From contig NZ_CP010797.1 of the NCBI RefSeq assembly GCF_000954115.1, positions 3,658,001 to 3,722,000 of the forward strand: a stretch of DNA of 64,000 nt. The letters are read 5' to 3'. Shown here piece by piece: positions 43,292 to 51,784 of the stretch. Below the pieces are notes generated by a model. The model saw only the letters and a list, made by a program, of their open reading frames with translations, did no database searches and was not told the DNA's origin. This DNA comes from Rhodococcus sp. B7740 (GTDB lineage: Bacteria; Actinomycetota; Actinomycetes; Mycobacteriales; Mycobacteriaceae). Within the stretch, counting starts at the first letter, position 1; every line of letters starts with the position of its first letter. Both the position numbers and the translations under genes were made by a program.

Positions 43292-44038
43292 ATGACGACC
43301 TGGACCATGCCCGGCATCGATTTCATGATGCTGTGCAGTCGATTCGGACGCGACCGACTGCCGTACCCCCTGGCGGTCACCATCGACGTCGATACCGTGG
43401 ACGAACTGCGACAACTGCGGCTCGAGGCGTCGGCGAGGATCGACGCGATGATGGACGATGAGCTCGGCGCAGCTGTTCGGAGCGTCGTCGACCCGATGGT
43501 TCGTATCGAATGTCTTTGCGAGACAACCGATTCCCCCTACGCAATCGTGCGCAGCCACGCAGCGATTCGCCACGACACGGCCGCGGTGCTGACTCAACAA
43601 CCGGGGCCCGACGCCTCCTCCGGTGGTGCCGTCACCATCGAACTGACCGGCCCGGCCCGTGCCCCCGCCCTGGTTCTCGGGCCCGTGCCGAGTATCACGG
43701 CCGGCCACCGACCGGCCGAGCGACTCGAACGTGCCACTGCCGCAGCGACATCGGGTGGCACGCATCTGTCCACCGCAACGCGAGGCGCGACCGCGGACGA
43801 GCAGTTCCGGTCGTTCTTCGACCGCCCACGGTCGGCAGTCGGCGAGGTCATCGTCGCGCGCGGCAAGACCTACGACAACCGCCGCGACACCGACGCCGTC
43901 TCGTTCTTCTGGATGGACTTCGATCGAGACGGTCGGTACATCGTGCACTCCGGAGAGTCGATCGAGATAGCGCCCATCGATACCGCCGGCTTGGCGTCGG
44001 AGATCGAAGGGCATGTCACGGTCGCGCTGAGGCAATGA
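43292..44038 (+). CDS. ESX secretion-associated protein EspG family
   Basis: Protein of 248 residues of the EspG type, cytosolic chaperones that bind PPE proteins before ESX export. Family-like features are MPGIDFMMLCSRFGRDRLPYPL, EIVAR-like EVIVARGKTY and the end SFFWMDFDRDGRYIVHSG. It starts two bases after the PPE-like gene stop. No EccB-E, MycP or Esx genes are visible within the window, so this pair must rely on an ESX system elsewhere. Confidence 0.75.
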   Translation: MTTWTMPGIDFMMLCSRFGRDRLPYPLAVTIDVDTVDELRQLRLEASARIDAMMDDELGAAVRSVVDPMVRIECLCETTDSPYAIVRSHAAIRHDTAAVLTQQPGPDASSGGAVTIELTGPARAPALVLGPVPSITAGHRPAERLERATAAATSGGTHLSTATRGATADEQFRSFFDRPRSAVGEVIVARGKTYDNRRDTDAVSFFWMDFDRDGRYIVHSGESIEIAPIDTAGLASEIEGHVTVALRQ

Positions 44039-44048
44039 CTGCGCGCCC

Positions 44049-44106
44049 TTGACACCGTATCGATTTTCGATAGGTTATCGATATTCGTTGTTATCGACTA
44101 TCGATA
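44049..44106 (+). promoter_or_regulatory. Promoter and TATCGATA operator array of the DUF2975/XRE pair
   Basis: A consensus -35 TTGACA (44049-44054), 16 bases of spacer and -10 TAGGTT (44071-44076) precede the gene. Overlapping and following this are TATCGAT (44058-44064), TCGATA (44067-44072), TATCGATA (44076-44083), TTATCGA (44091-44097) and TATCGATA (44099-44106). The two full palindromes are 23 bases apart. Such an array on the promoter implies strong autoregulation by the XRE protein. Confidence 0.75.
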
Positions 44107-44119
44107 TGGAGGCGGCGGG

Positions 44120-44719
44120 ATGGCATACGGACTGGGCTCGGCACGGGCGAACAAATGGGCGATGGCGTTCTACGCGGCTGCGGCTGTGGTGTGGTCGGGC
44201 TGGAGGTTGTGGCAATACCACTCGTCGGACTACGTCAGCGCTACGGTCACTCCGCGGGACAACTCTCCGACTCTCGACCTGTTCGGCGGACAGATACAGC
44301 CGGGGAACGTCATCGAGCTCAGTGTCGCCAAGAGTGACGTCCAGCGTCTCATCGGAATGATCGACGTCATGAGGTACGGCGAGATCGTGACCGGCGGAAT
44401 CGTGATCCTGGTGGGAATCTTCTTCGCATACCGATTCTTCGACAACGTCATCGCAAAAACCCCCTTCAGCTCCGGTGCCGGCATCGACCTGGCCGTGGTC
44501 GCCGTCTGCGTGGTGCTGTACCCGGTCGTCACCGGCGGTCTTCGGGTCATGAGCACGAATGCCGTTCAGAGCGCGCTGGAGACGACAGAACTCACCGATA
44601 CCGCACGTGGCCTCGGCGCGTTCTGGCTGGCCGTGATCACCGCCGTCGTTCTGCAGTTCGTCTACGCGGTTCTCCGCCAGGGGTCCGAGCTCGCCCGCGA
44701 CACCGATGGCCTGGTCTGA
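44120..44719 (+). CDS. DUF2975-like membrane protein, partner of an XRE regulator
   Basis: Protein of 199 residues with four transmembrane helices (about residues 13-30, 90-106, 120-142 and 165-186) in the arrangement of DUF2975 proteins. A polar extracytoplasmic segment (DSSDYVSATVTPRDNSPT-like) follows the first helix. The ATG has GGAGG upstream. Its stop shares one base with the start of the XRE gene (TGATG). Function unknown; the pair recurs in Gram-positive genomes. Confidence 0.78.
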   Translation: MAYGLGSARANKWAMAFYAAAAVVWSGWRLWQYHSSDYVSATVTPRDNSPTLDLFGGQIQPGNVIELSVAKSDVQRLIGMIDVMRYGEIVTGGIVILVGIFFAYRFFDNVIAKTPFSSGAGIDLAVVAVCVVLYPVVTGGLRVMSTNAVQSALETTELTDTARGLGAFWLAVITAVVLQFVYAVLRQGSELARDTDGLV

Positions 44720-44946
44720 TGGTGGAGGAGTTCGTCGACCATCTGGTCGTCTGCCATCTGGGCGAGATTCTCGACGCCCGCGGGATGACGCTCGCCGAGC
44801 TCTCGCGTCTGGCCGGAGTCAGCGTGGTCAATCTGTCGGTGCTCAAGAACGACCGCGCCAAGGCCATCCGGTTCTCGACCCTCACCGCCGTGTGCCGCGC
44901 CCTCGACTGCACACCCGGCGACCTGTTCACCCTGCGCCAGGTCTGA
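44719..44946 (+). CDS. XRE family (YozG-like) small HTH regulator
   Basis: Protein of 75 residues, a single Cro/C1 domain: LGEILDARGMTLAELSRLAGVSVVNLSVLKNDRAKAIRFSTL in outline, with the acidic, Cys-containing end ALDCTPGDLFTLRQV common to YozG-like proteins. The TATCGATA array upstream of the DUF2975 gene is the likely binding region. Similar in organisation to the gene at 11968. Confidence 0.86.
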   Translation: MVEEFVDHLVVCHLGEILDARGMTLAELSRLAGVSVVNLSVLKNDRAKAIRFSTLTAVCRALDCTPGDLFTLRQV

Positions 44947-45036
44947 CGGCCGCCGAATCCCAGTGACGCCAGTCGGACAAATCGAACAAGTACATTGGAT
45001 GGCGGTAACCAGCACTACGAGAGAGAGTCCATCACA

Positions 45037-46260
45037 TTGTCTGCTCCGGCCGGTCAACCGTTGTCCAAGGGTCAGAACGGCCCACTCACCGTCGGTGACG
45101 TCGTCGTCTCCATCTCGCTGGCCGTACCCGCGGACCTGTCCGCGCTACTGGTCACCGACGCCGGAAAAGTGCGCACCGACGCCGATTTCGTGTTCTTCAA
45201 CCAGCCCACCGGCCCCGGCGTACGCCTCGAGCCCGGCCAGGGCGGACCGGCCCGGCTCGCCGTATCGCTCGCCGCAGTTCCCGCCGACATCGAGCAGATC
45301 CGCGCTGTCATCACCCTCGACGACGCGTCGAGCAACTTCGGTCGATCCGCCGCTCCCGTCGCCCGAGTGAGCGACGCGACCGGAAATGTGTTGTACGAGT
45401 ACACGATCGACGGCTTGAGCTCGGAGTCGATCGTGATCGCACTGGAGATCTACCGACGTCAGGGCAGCTGGAAGGTGCGAGCCGTCGGGCAGGGTTACGC
45501 AGGTGGCTTCGCCGCACTGGTGACCGACCACGGTGTGTCCGTGGACGACGCCCCCGCTCCCGCACCGACGCCTCCTCCCGCACCCGCGACTCCACCGCCG
45601 CCCGCTGCGCCTCCCGCACCACCCGCCGCCCCGGTCCGTGCCGAGGCACCGGAAGTCAGCCTCACCAAGTCCAAGCCCGTCAGCCTCACCAAGGGTCAGA
45701 AGGTCACCCTGCGCAAGGACGGCGGCGTGGCTCTGACGGTCATCCGCATGGGCCTCGGCTGGGATCCGGTGACCACTCCGAAGAAGGGCGGACTGTTCGG
45801 TGGCGGAGGCCGAGCCGCGAACATCGACCTGGACGCGTCGGCGATCATGCTCGCCGACCGTAACGTCAACGATGTCGTCTATTACGGGCAGCTCAAGGCC
45901 AAGGACGGCTCGATCGTGCACCAGGGCGACAACCTCACCGGCGAAGGCGAGGGCGACGACGAGGTCATCGTGGTCGACCTGACGCGGGTACCCAAGCACG
46001 TGACCGGCATCGTCTTCACCGTCACCTCGTACCGCGGTCAGACGTTCGAGCAGGTGGCGAACGCATTCTGCCGTCTGGTCGACAACACCACCAACACCGA
46101 ACTCGCCCGCTTCACCCTGCAGGGCGGCATGCCGTTCACCGGTCTGGTGATGGCCAAGGTGTATCGCCAGGGCAGTGAGTGGAAGCTCCAGGCGATCGGC
46201 GACGGCATCCAGGCCAAGCACGCCGGTGAAGCCGTCAAACAGCTCGGCCGCTATATGTGA
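45037..46260 (+). CDS. Double TerD-domain protein
   Basis: Protein of 407 residues with two TerD domains. The first (about residues 1-165) is divergent: it has VRTDADFVFFNQPTGPG and AVGQGYAGGF, but the calcium sites are reduced. A Pro/Ala linker (about 170-205) leads to a second, better conserved domain with NIDLDASAIMLAD, LKAKDGSIVHQGDNLTGEGEGDDEVIVVDL. TTG 45037 is preferred because GAGAGAG lies nine bases upstream. The gene ends inside the 3' end of the convergent GT87 gene, overlapping 26 bases. Confidence 0.85.
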   Translation: MSAPAGQPLSKGQNGPLTVGDVVVSISLAVPADLSALLVTDAGKVRTDADFVFFNQPTGPGVRLEPGQGGPARLAVSLAAVPADIEQIRAVITLDDASSNFGRSAAPVARVSDATGNVLYEYTIDGLSSESIVIALEIYRRQGSWKVRAVGQGYAGGFAALVTDHGVSVDDAPAPAPTPPPAPATPPPPAAPPAPPAAPVRAEAPEVSLTKSKPVSLTKGQKVTLRKDGGVALTVIRMGLGWDPVTTPKKGGLFGGGGRAANIDLDASAIMLADRNVNDVVYYGQLKAKDGSIVHQGDNLTGEGEGDDEVIVVDLTRVPKHVTGIVFTVTSYRGQTFEQVANAFCRLVDNTTNTELARFTLQGGMPFTGLVMAKVYRQGSEWKLQAIGDGIQAKHAGEAVKQLGRYM

Positions 46261-47800
46261 CCTTTCGGGCCCCGGTCCGATCCGAGATGGTCCGATCTGC
46301 AGCGCCGTCGAGCACGCCACCGAGCGGGTCGACGGCGCTGCCGTTTCTGATGAGATCCTCGGACGGTCGGTAGATCTGCCGAACGATCAACGCGCACAAT
46401 CCGATCACGGCGACATCGCGCACCACGACGGTCGCGGTGAACCACTGTTCGGGTAGGCCCTTGTTCTCCACACCCAGGTAGTAGTACATCCGCGGGAACC
46501 AGACGAATGCGTCGATCGTCATCCACGCCAACAGAATTCGCCGATGCGGCAGCGCCAGCACGGCCAACGGAACCAGCCACAGCGAATACTGCGGGCTCCA
46601 TACCTTGTTGGTGAGCAGGAACCCGGCCACCACCAGGAACACCAGTTGCGCGAGACGCGGCCGCGTCGGTGCCGTCGTACCGATGTATGCGATCAGCGCA
46701 CACACGATGGCGAACAACACGAGTGTCACGGCGTTGAGGACCAACGGTTTGTCGCCCGGGTAGAGGGGGCCGTCGAAACCGGTCCAGCCGGTGAACGAGG
46801 TGACGACGTTGTACAGCGAATCCGGGTCGGCACCGCGCTCGGAATTGAGCCGGAAGAATTCGTACCATCCGGACGGATACAGCAGCGCGAGAGGGAGATT
46901 GACCGCCAGCCAGGCACCGAGCGCCGCGCAGGCGGTGATGCCCCACTCGCGCATCTTTCCGGTGCGCCAGCACAGCACCAGCAGGGGTCCGAGGAACAGC
47001 AGGGGATAGAGCTTGGTGGCACCGCCGAGACCGATCAGAACTCCGGCCAGAACCGGCCGCTTCTTGGCCCACGCCAGCAATCCGGTGAGAGCGAAAGCCG
47101 TTGCGAGAGCGTCGAAATTGGTGAATCCGTGCACGATCACCAGCGGCGAGGCCGCCACGAGCGCAGCATCCCAGATGCGGCGTCCGGCAGCTATTGCGGT
47201 GGCCCACACGGTGACCAGCCAGGCGACCGCCAATCCCAGGGCAACCACGTTGAAGTAGACCACGACCGGCAGCGCCTGCGGCAGGAAACTCAGTGAGTTC
47301 CAGGCTTTTCCGACGACCATCGAGCCATACTGGTACAACCCCGCGAGCACCGGGTACTCCATGTACCTGATCTGACTGGACCCGTCCGCCTTGGTTTCTT
47401 CCCAGGACTTCTTGTACGGGAAAGCACCTTGATCGAGTCGCTCCGCCCCGTAGAGCGGCACGGTGTCGGAATAGCACATCGCCACGTACTGACGACTGCC
47501 ACTCCAGTCGAGTCCGAGCTCGCCGCCCGGTCCCACCGGTGCCTGCTGGATACAGGCTGCCTTGGCGAACCAACCGAAGCACAGGAAGACCACCGCCAGC
47601 AGCAGAATTACCCGTAGTGCGGTGAACCAGCGCTGCCGACCGATCAGTGCGTGCTTGCCGACCGGCCCGCCGATGACCGAGGACAGTTCCTCGGTCATCG
47701 GATCGGTACGACTGGGCAGATCGCGGTCTGCTGCGCTCGCGGGGTCGAGCCGACCGGGGCTGGCCACTGCTCGACCCTTGCGCTCGGGTTCGGTCGTCAC
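46235..47800 (-). CDS. GT87 family (DUF2029) mannosyltransferase-like membrane protein (copy 2)
   Basis: Polytopic glycosyltransferase of 521 residues, co-directional with ponA and starting 11 bases after its stop (GTG 47800; an internal ATG at 47698 is possible). About 45 polar residues precede the first helix. Shared landmarks with copy 1 are CYSDTVPLYG, MEYPVLAGLYQY, TKLYPLLFLGPLL and WSPQYSLWLVPL. The position next to ponA corresponds to M. tuberculosis Rv0051. The last 26 bases overlap the convergent double TerD gene. Confidence 0.85.
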   Translation of the reverse strand: MTTEPERKGRAVASPGRLDPASAADRDLPSRTDPMTEELSSVIGGPVGKHALIGRQRWFTALRVILLLAVVFLCFGWFAKAACIQQAPVGPGGELGLDWSGSRQYVAMCYSDTVPLYGAERLDQGAFPYKKSWEETKADGSSQIRYMEYPVLAGLYQYGSMVVGKAWNSLSFLPQALPVVVYFNVVALGLAVAWLVTVWATAIAAGRRIWDAALVAASPLVIVHGFTNFDALATAFALTGLLAWAKKRPVLAGVLIGLGGATKLYPLLFLGPLLVLCWRTGKMREWGITACAALGAWLAVNLPLALLYPSGWYEFFRLNSERGADPDSLYNVVTSFTGWTGFDGPLYPGDKPLVLNAVTLVLFAIVCALIAYIGTTAPTRPRLAQLVFLVVAGFLLTNKVWSPQYSLWLVPLAVLALPHRRILLAWMTIDAFVWFPRMYYYLGVENKGLPEQWFTATVVVRDVAVIGLCALIVRQIYRPSEDLIRNGSAVDPLGGVLDGAADRTISDRTGARKVTYSGRAV

Positions 47801-47811
47801 CGCTGGAGTCG

Positions 47812-50529
47812 TTACTGCCCGGGTGCCGCTGGTTCGGGCGCGGCGGGTTCGGGTGCCGCCGGTTCGGGTTCCGCGGGCTGCGCCGGTGCCAGTCCTGGCA
47901 GCGGGATGGTGACGCCGGGCAGAATCTCGACCTGCCGCGGAGTGATGACCACCGGCGGCGAGATCTCCGTCGGAATCGGCAGGGTCACCTGCGGCGGAGC
48001 TGTCGACGGTGCCACCGTCGCCGTGGGGGCCGGTGCCGAGTACTGCGGCACCCCGGCCTGACCTGCGATGGCCTCCGGCGTCGGGAAGGTCTCGTTCGAG
48101 GTGCCCTCCAACGTGCCGTCCATCGTGTCTTTCCAGATGTCCGACGGTATGCCCGATCCGTAGATCGGTCCGCCGTAACTGTTCTCGAGCGGCAGACCCT
48201 GCTCGGTGCCGACCCACACGGCCGTGGACAGTGACGGCGTGTAACCGACCATCCAGGCGTCCTTGTTCTGTCCGGTATCTCCGAGCTGAGCGGTACCGGT
48301 CTTGGCCGCCGACTGGCGACCGCCGGCGAGGTTGTGACCGTTGGAGTAGCCGGCAATCGGACGCATCGCCGAGGTCACGTTGTCCGCGACCGCGGCCGAG
48401 ACGACCTGCTGGCCCGCTTCGGGAGCGCGGTCGAGAAGGACTGTGCCGTCGGCCGTGACGACCTTCTGCACGAAGTGCGGGGTGTGATAGACGCCCGACG
48501 CAGCCAAGGTCGCGTAGGCCGAAGCCATGTCGATGACGCGAGACTGGTACTGGCCGAGCACGACTCCGTAGTTGGGGCCTGCGTTGTCGGGCTCGGTGAG
48601 GGTGGGTCCGACGCCGTCGATCTCCTGCGGGATGCCGAGCTTGTGCGCCATGTCCGCGATGGCCTGCGGACCGTTGTCCATGCCGAGCATCATGCGATAG
48701 AAGCTCGTGTTGAGCGAGCGCTTGAGCGCTTCGGCGATGGTGCACGTTCCACAGGAGGCACCCTCGACGTTGCTGATCTCGATGCCGTTGACGTCGAGCG
48801 GCGAGCTGTCGTACATCTTCGAGAGCGGAATGCCCTGATCCAGCGCAGCGGCCAGACCGAACACCTTGAACGAGGACCCGGTCTGCAAGCCGGACTGCGC
48901 GAAGTCGAATCCTCGTCCGTCCGCGCCGCCGTAGTACGAGCGGACCGCACCGGTACGGGGATCGATGGACACCGAAGCCGTGCGCAGCTCGGACGGTTCG
49001 TTCTCGAGATTGCTGTTCACGGCATCGACCGCAGCCGCCTGGGCTTTCGGATCGATGGTCGTCGTGATCTGCAGTCCCTCGGTGTTGAGGTCCTGCTCAC
49101 TGACCCCGGCAGCGGACAGCTCGCGCAGCACCTGGGCCTTGATCAGACCGTTCGGACCGGCGTCGTCGGCGTCACCGGAGTCCACCTGTGACGTAGGGAC
49201 CACCACCGGGAACATCATCGCGGCCCGCTGGGTCGCGTCGAGCTGACCCTGCGAGACCATGCCGTCGAGCACGTAGTCCCAACGAGCTTGCGCGCCGGTG
49301 GGGTTGGTTTCGGGATCGAGATTGGAAGGCTGCTGAATGACCGCCGCGAGGACGGCACCCTCCTCGACCGAGAGCTGATCGACGGACTTACCGAAGTACG
49401 CCGTCGACGCGGCAGCGATACCGTACGCACCACGGCCGAAGTAGATGGTGTTGAGATACGCGGCGAGAATGTCGTCCTTCGACCACTGACGCGCCATCTT
49501 CGAGGAGATGACGAGCTCACGCATCTTGCGGGTCAGCGTCCGATCGTTTCCGACCAACGCGTTCTTCACGTACTGCTGGGTGATGGTCGAACCGCCGCCT
49601 GCGCTGTCGCGTCCGAGCACGTTGTCACGGAGCGCTCGACCGAAGCCGGTCACCGAGAATCCGGGATTGGAGTAGAAATCGCGATCCTCGGCCGAGAGCA
49701 CGGCATTGCGCACATGCTCCGGAATCTGGTCGATCGTCACGTCGGTGCGGTTGCCCTCGGGCGGCACCACCTTGCCGAGCACACTCGCGCCGTCCGCGGC
49801 GAAGATCGTGGCGACCTGGTTGGTCCTGATGTCGCCGGGACGCGGCACGTCCTCGACGGTGTACGCCACCATGAAGGCCAGGATCGGCACGATCAGACCC
49901 AGGGCGATCAACGCGTACATCGTGCGTCGAACGACCCGCCACTTGGACTTCTTCTTCGTTTTCGCGGCGGGACCTCTTTCGGGCGGCTCGGGCGGTTCGC
50001 TGCCCGAGGAGAGAACTGATGGATCGTTCGGTTCGTAGGGCGGTGGCACGGAGCCGGACCGAGTGACGGCCGTCGGGGCAGCGGACCGAACAGGAGGCGC
50101 GATGGGCGGCTCTCCGTAGCGACGTTCTCCGTAAGGACGCTCACCTGCGGGACGTCCACTGACCGGATCGACCGGCGGCCTGCCCTGAAAGGGTCGGCTC
50201 TGCGGCGGCATCGGTCGCTGGCCCGGAGGGGGTCCGGGTCGCTGCCCGGGAGGAGGTCCAGGACGTTGGCCGGGAGGAGGCATCGGGGGACGACCCTGCG
50301 GCGGCATCGGACGCTGCCCGGGAGGAGGTACCGGACGCTGCCCGGCAGGGGGCATCGGGGGACGACCCTGCGGCGGCATCGGACGCCGGCCGGGAGGAGG
50401 CACCGGGCGACGACCGGGAGGATCGGAATGTCGACTGCCGCGCGGCGGCCCGGGCACGTCGGGACGCCGTCCGGAGTCGCTACGGCCCGGTTCGTTGCTA
50501 CCCGGGTTGTTGTCGTAGGGGGAACTCAC
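47812..50529 (-). CDS. ponA: Class A penicillin-binding protein PonA
   Basis: Bifunctional peptidoglycan synthase of 905 residues. A Pro/Gly/Arg-rich cytoplasmic tail (about 1-200) precedes a transmembrane helix (TMYALIALGLIVPILAFMVAY). The glycosyltransferase domain has LSAEDRDFYSNPGF and GGGSTITQQYVKN. The transpeptidase has the active serine in GSSFKVF, SLN in KRSLNTSF and AKTGTAQ. A Pro-rich extracellular tail with PEPAAPEP repeats ends the protein. All catalytic motifs are intact. The downstream GT87 gene is in the same operon. Confidence 0.95.
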   Translation of the reverse strand: MSSPYDNNPGSNEPGRSDSGRRPDVPGPPRGSRHSDPPGRRPVPPPGRRPMPPQGRPPMPPAGQRPVPPPGQRPMPPQGRPPMPPPGQRPGPPPGQRPGPPPGQRPMPPQSRPFQGRPPVDPVSGRPAGERPYGERRYGEPPIAPPVRSAAPTAVTRSGSVPPPYEPNDPSVLSSGSEPPEPPERGPAAKTKKKSKWRVVRRTMYALIALGLIVPILAFMVAYTVEDVPRPGDIRTNQVATIFAADGASVLGKVVPPEGNRTDVTIDQIPEHVRNAVLSAEDRDFYSNPGFSVTGFGRALRDNVLGRDSAGGGSTITQQYVKNALVGNDRTLTRKMRELVISSKMARQWSKDDILAAYLNTIYFGRGAYGIAAASTAYFGKSVDQLSVEEGAVLAAVIQQPSNLDPETNPTGAQARWDYVLDGMVSQGQLDATQRAAMMFPVVVPTSQVDSGDADDAGPNGLIKAQVLRELSAAGVSEQDLNTEGLQITTTIDPKAQAAAVDAVNSNLENEPSELRTASVSIDPRTGAVRSYYGGADGRGFDFAQSGLQTGSSFKVFGLAAALDQGIPLSKMYDSSPLDVNGIEISNVEGASCGTCTIAEALKRSLNTSFYRMMLGMDNGPQAIADMAHKLGIPQEIDGVGPTLTEPDNAGPNYGVVLGQYQSRVIDMASAYATLAASGVYHTPHFVQKVVTADGTVLLDRAPEAGQQVVSAAVADNVTSAMRPIAGYSNGHNLAGGRQSAAKTGTAQLGDTGQNKDAWMVGYTPSLSTAVWVGTEQGLPLENSYGGPIYGSGIPSDIWKDTMDGTLEGTSNETFPTPEAIAGQAGVPQYSAPAPTATVAPSTAPPQVTLPIPTEISPPVVITPRQVEILPGVTIPLPGLAPAQPAEPEPAAPEPAAPEPAAPGQ
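50200..50415 (-). repeat. Nine 24-base tandem repeats in ponA
   Basis: Codons 39-110 of ponA encode nine imperfect eight-residue units of the form G-[RQ]-[RP]-P-[MVG]-P-P-[PQA]. The corresponding DNA is nine 24-base units. They form most of the cytoplasmic N-terminal tail, and copy number could vary by slippage. Confidence 0.88.
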
Positions 50530-50598
50530 GTACGAATCTCCAGTAATTTCGGCGGCCGCGTCGAACTCTCGGTGGATGGGATCAGCGGAGCGATTGTG

Positions 50599-51030
50599 TC
50601 ACTCACTCGCTGTTCGACGGTTCGGTTGTCGGGAACCCGATCGCGGACGACGGGGTTGTTTGGGCGCGGGAACGGCCCCGAGGACATAGGACTGGACGAG
50701 GTGGTTCCAACTGCACGACCTACACACCTCGACCACATGGACCGAGAACTCCTCCTGGGTCGCCGCGAGGCGGACGAGTTCGTCCGCAGTTCTCGCCGAC
50801 CCGGACAGCGCCCCGAGCTTCTCACCGAACACCCAGGACACCAGCGTGAGCTGCTCCTTGCGGCAGATGGGGCACACCACGTCGCTGCCGCGCCCGTGGA
50901 ACTTGGCAGCGCGCAGCAGGTACGGATCTGCATCACAGACCGCTGCGACACCCGTCTTACCGGAGTAGACCTCGGCCAGCAGCGACCGACGCTGAAGGGC
51001 GTAGTCCACCACCTGTCGCTGAAGTCGCAC
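50599..51030 (-). CDS. DUF5318 family zinc-ribbon-like protein
   Basis: Cytoplasmic protein of 143 residues corresponding in sequence pattern and position to M. tuberculosis Rv0049. Conserved blocks are RQVVDYALQRRSLLAEVYSGKTGV, CDADPYLLRAAKFHG, two CxxC knuckles (CPICRKE and CRSCSWN) that probably bind zinc, and LTLVSWVFGE. The tail is Arg/Pro-rich. GTG 51030 starts it; no strong ribosome binding site. Lies 69 bases upstream of ponA on the same strand. Function unknown. Confidence 0.82.
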   Translation of the reverse strand: MRLQRQVVDYALQRRSLLAEVYSGKTGVAAVCDADPYLLRAAKFHGRGSDVVCPICRKEQLTLVSWVFGEKLGALSGSARTADELVRLAATQEEFSVHVVEVCRSCSWNHLVQSYVLGAVPAPKQPRRPRSGSRQPNRRTASE

Positions 51031-51219
51031 GAGGACCAGAGTACGTGCGGCCCCTCCGATGCGGACCTGCGAACCCCGCCTCGGCGACGAGCAGGTCCCA
51101 TTTCGGCCTCGAGACACAGTGCTCCACCTGTTGCGACGCGATGATCCGTCGTTGGTGATCATGGACACTGTGCCGATCCTCGACGCGGGCATGACCGTCC
51201 GGTCCCTACACTCGCCCAC

Positions 51220-51750
51220 ATGTTCGCCACATCGGGAATACACGTGCGGCCCCGACGGGACGGCGACCTGAGCACCCTCCTACCCATCCTGCAACGTACG
51301 CACGAAACACAGCGCTATCCCATGCGCGCAGCGGCGGTGCGCGCCGACTGGCTCGCCGCACCCAACGAACTCGCAGCCTGGGTCGCCGAGCACGAGGGCA
51401 CCGTCGTCGGACACATAGCGCTGCATCCGACGGCGTCACCGGAACAGGATCCCGGTGCGGACGATGCGAGCGCACAGTGGCAGCGAGCAACCGGGGTGGC
51501 TGCCGATCGACTCGCCGTCGTGTCGCGGTTGATGACCGACGGCTCCGTGCCGGGCAGCGGAACGGCGTTGCTCGCACACGCAGTGAATGCGGCACGGAGC
51601 GAGGGACGGGCACCGGTGCTGCTCGTCGATCCGAGTAGCGCCGCTCTCGGCTTCTACTGCCGGCGAGGCTGGCACCGAATCGGGACGGCTGCGCAGCAGT
51701 GGGGCGAGTACCGAGTCGACGCGGTGCTCATGGTGGCTCCGGTTCGCTGA
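51220..51750 (+). CDS. GNAT family N-acetyltransferase
   Basis: Acetyltransferase of 176 residues: IHVRPRRDGDLSTLLPILQRTHETQRYP at the start, WVAEHEGTVVGHIAL for strand 2-3, LAVVSRLMTDGSVPGSGTALLAHAV for the acetyl-CoA loop (with a weak R/QxxGxG) and ALGFYCRRGWHRIG at the end. TACACT (51207-51212) seven bases before the ATG indicates a leaderless message. Substrate unknown. Confidence 0.83.
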   Translation: MFATSGIHVRPRRDGDLSTLLPILQRTHETQRYPMRAAAVRADWLAAPNELAAWVAEHEGTVVGHIALHPTASPEQDPGADDASAQWQRATGVAADRLAVVSRLMTDGSVPGSGTALLAHAVNAARSEGRAPVLLVDPSSAALGFYCRRGWHRIGTAAQQWGEYRVDAVLMVAPVR

Positions 51751-51784
51751 ACCGATAAGCCACTCCACGTTCACCCGCGCTCGG

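Noticed and set aside
42502..43383. Minus-strand frame opposite the Gly-rich tail of the PPE-like gene
   Set aside because: Arg/Pro repeats mirror the GGC/GGT codons of the sense strand; no start signal.
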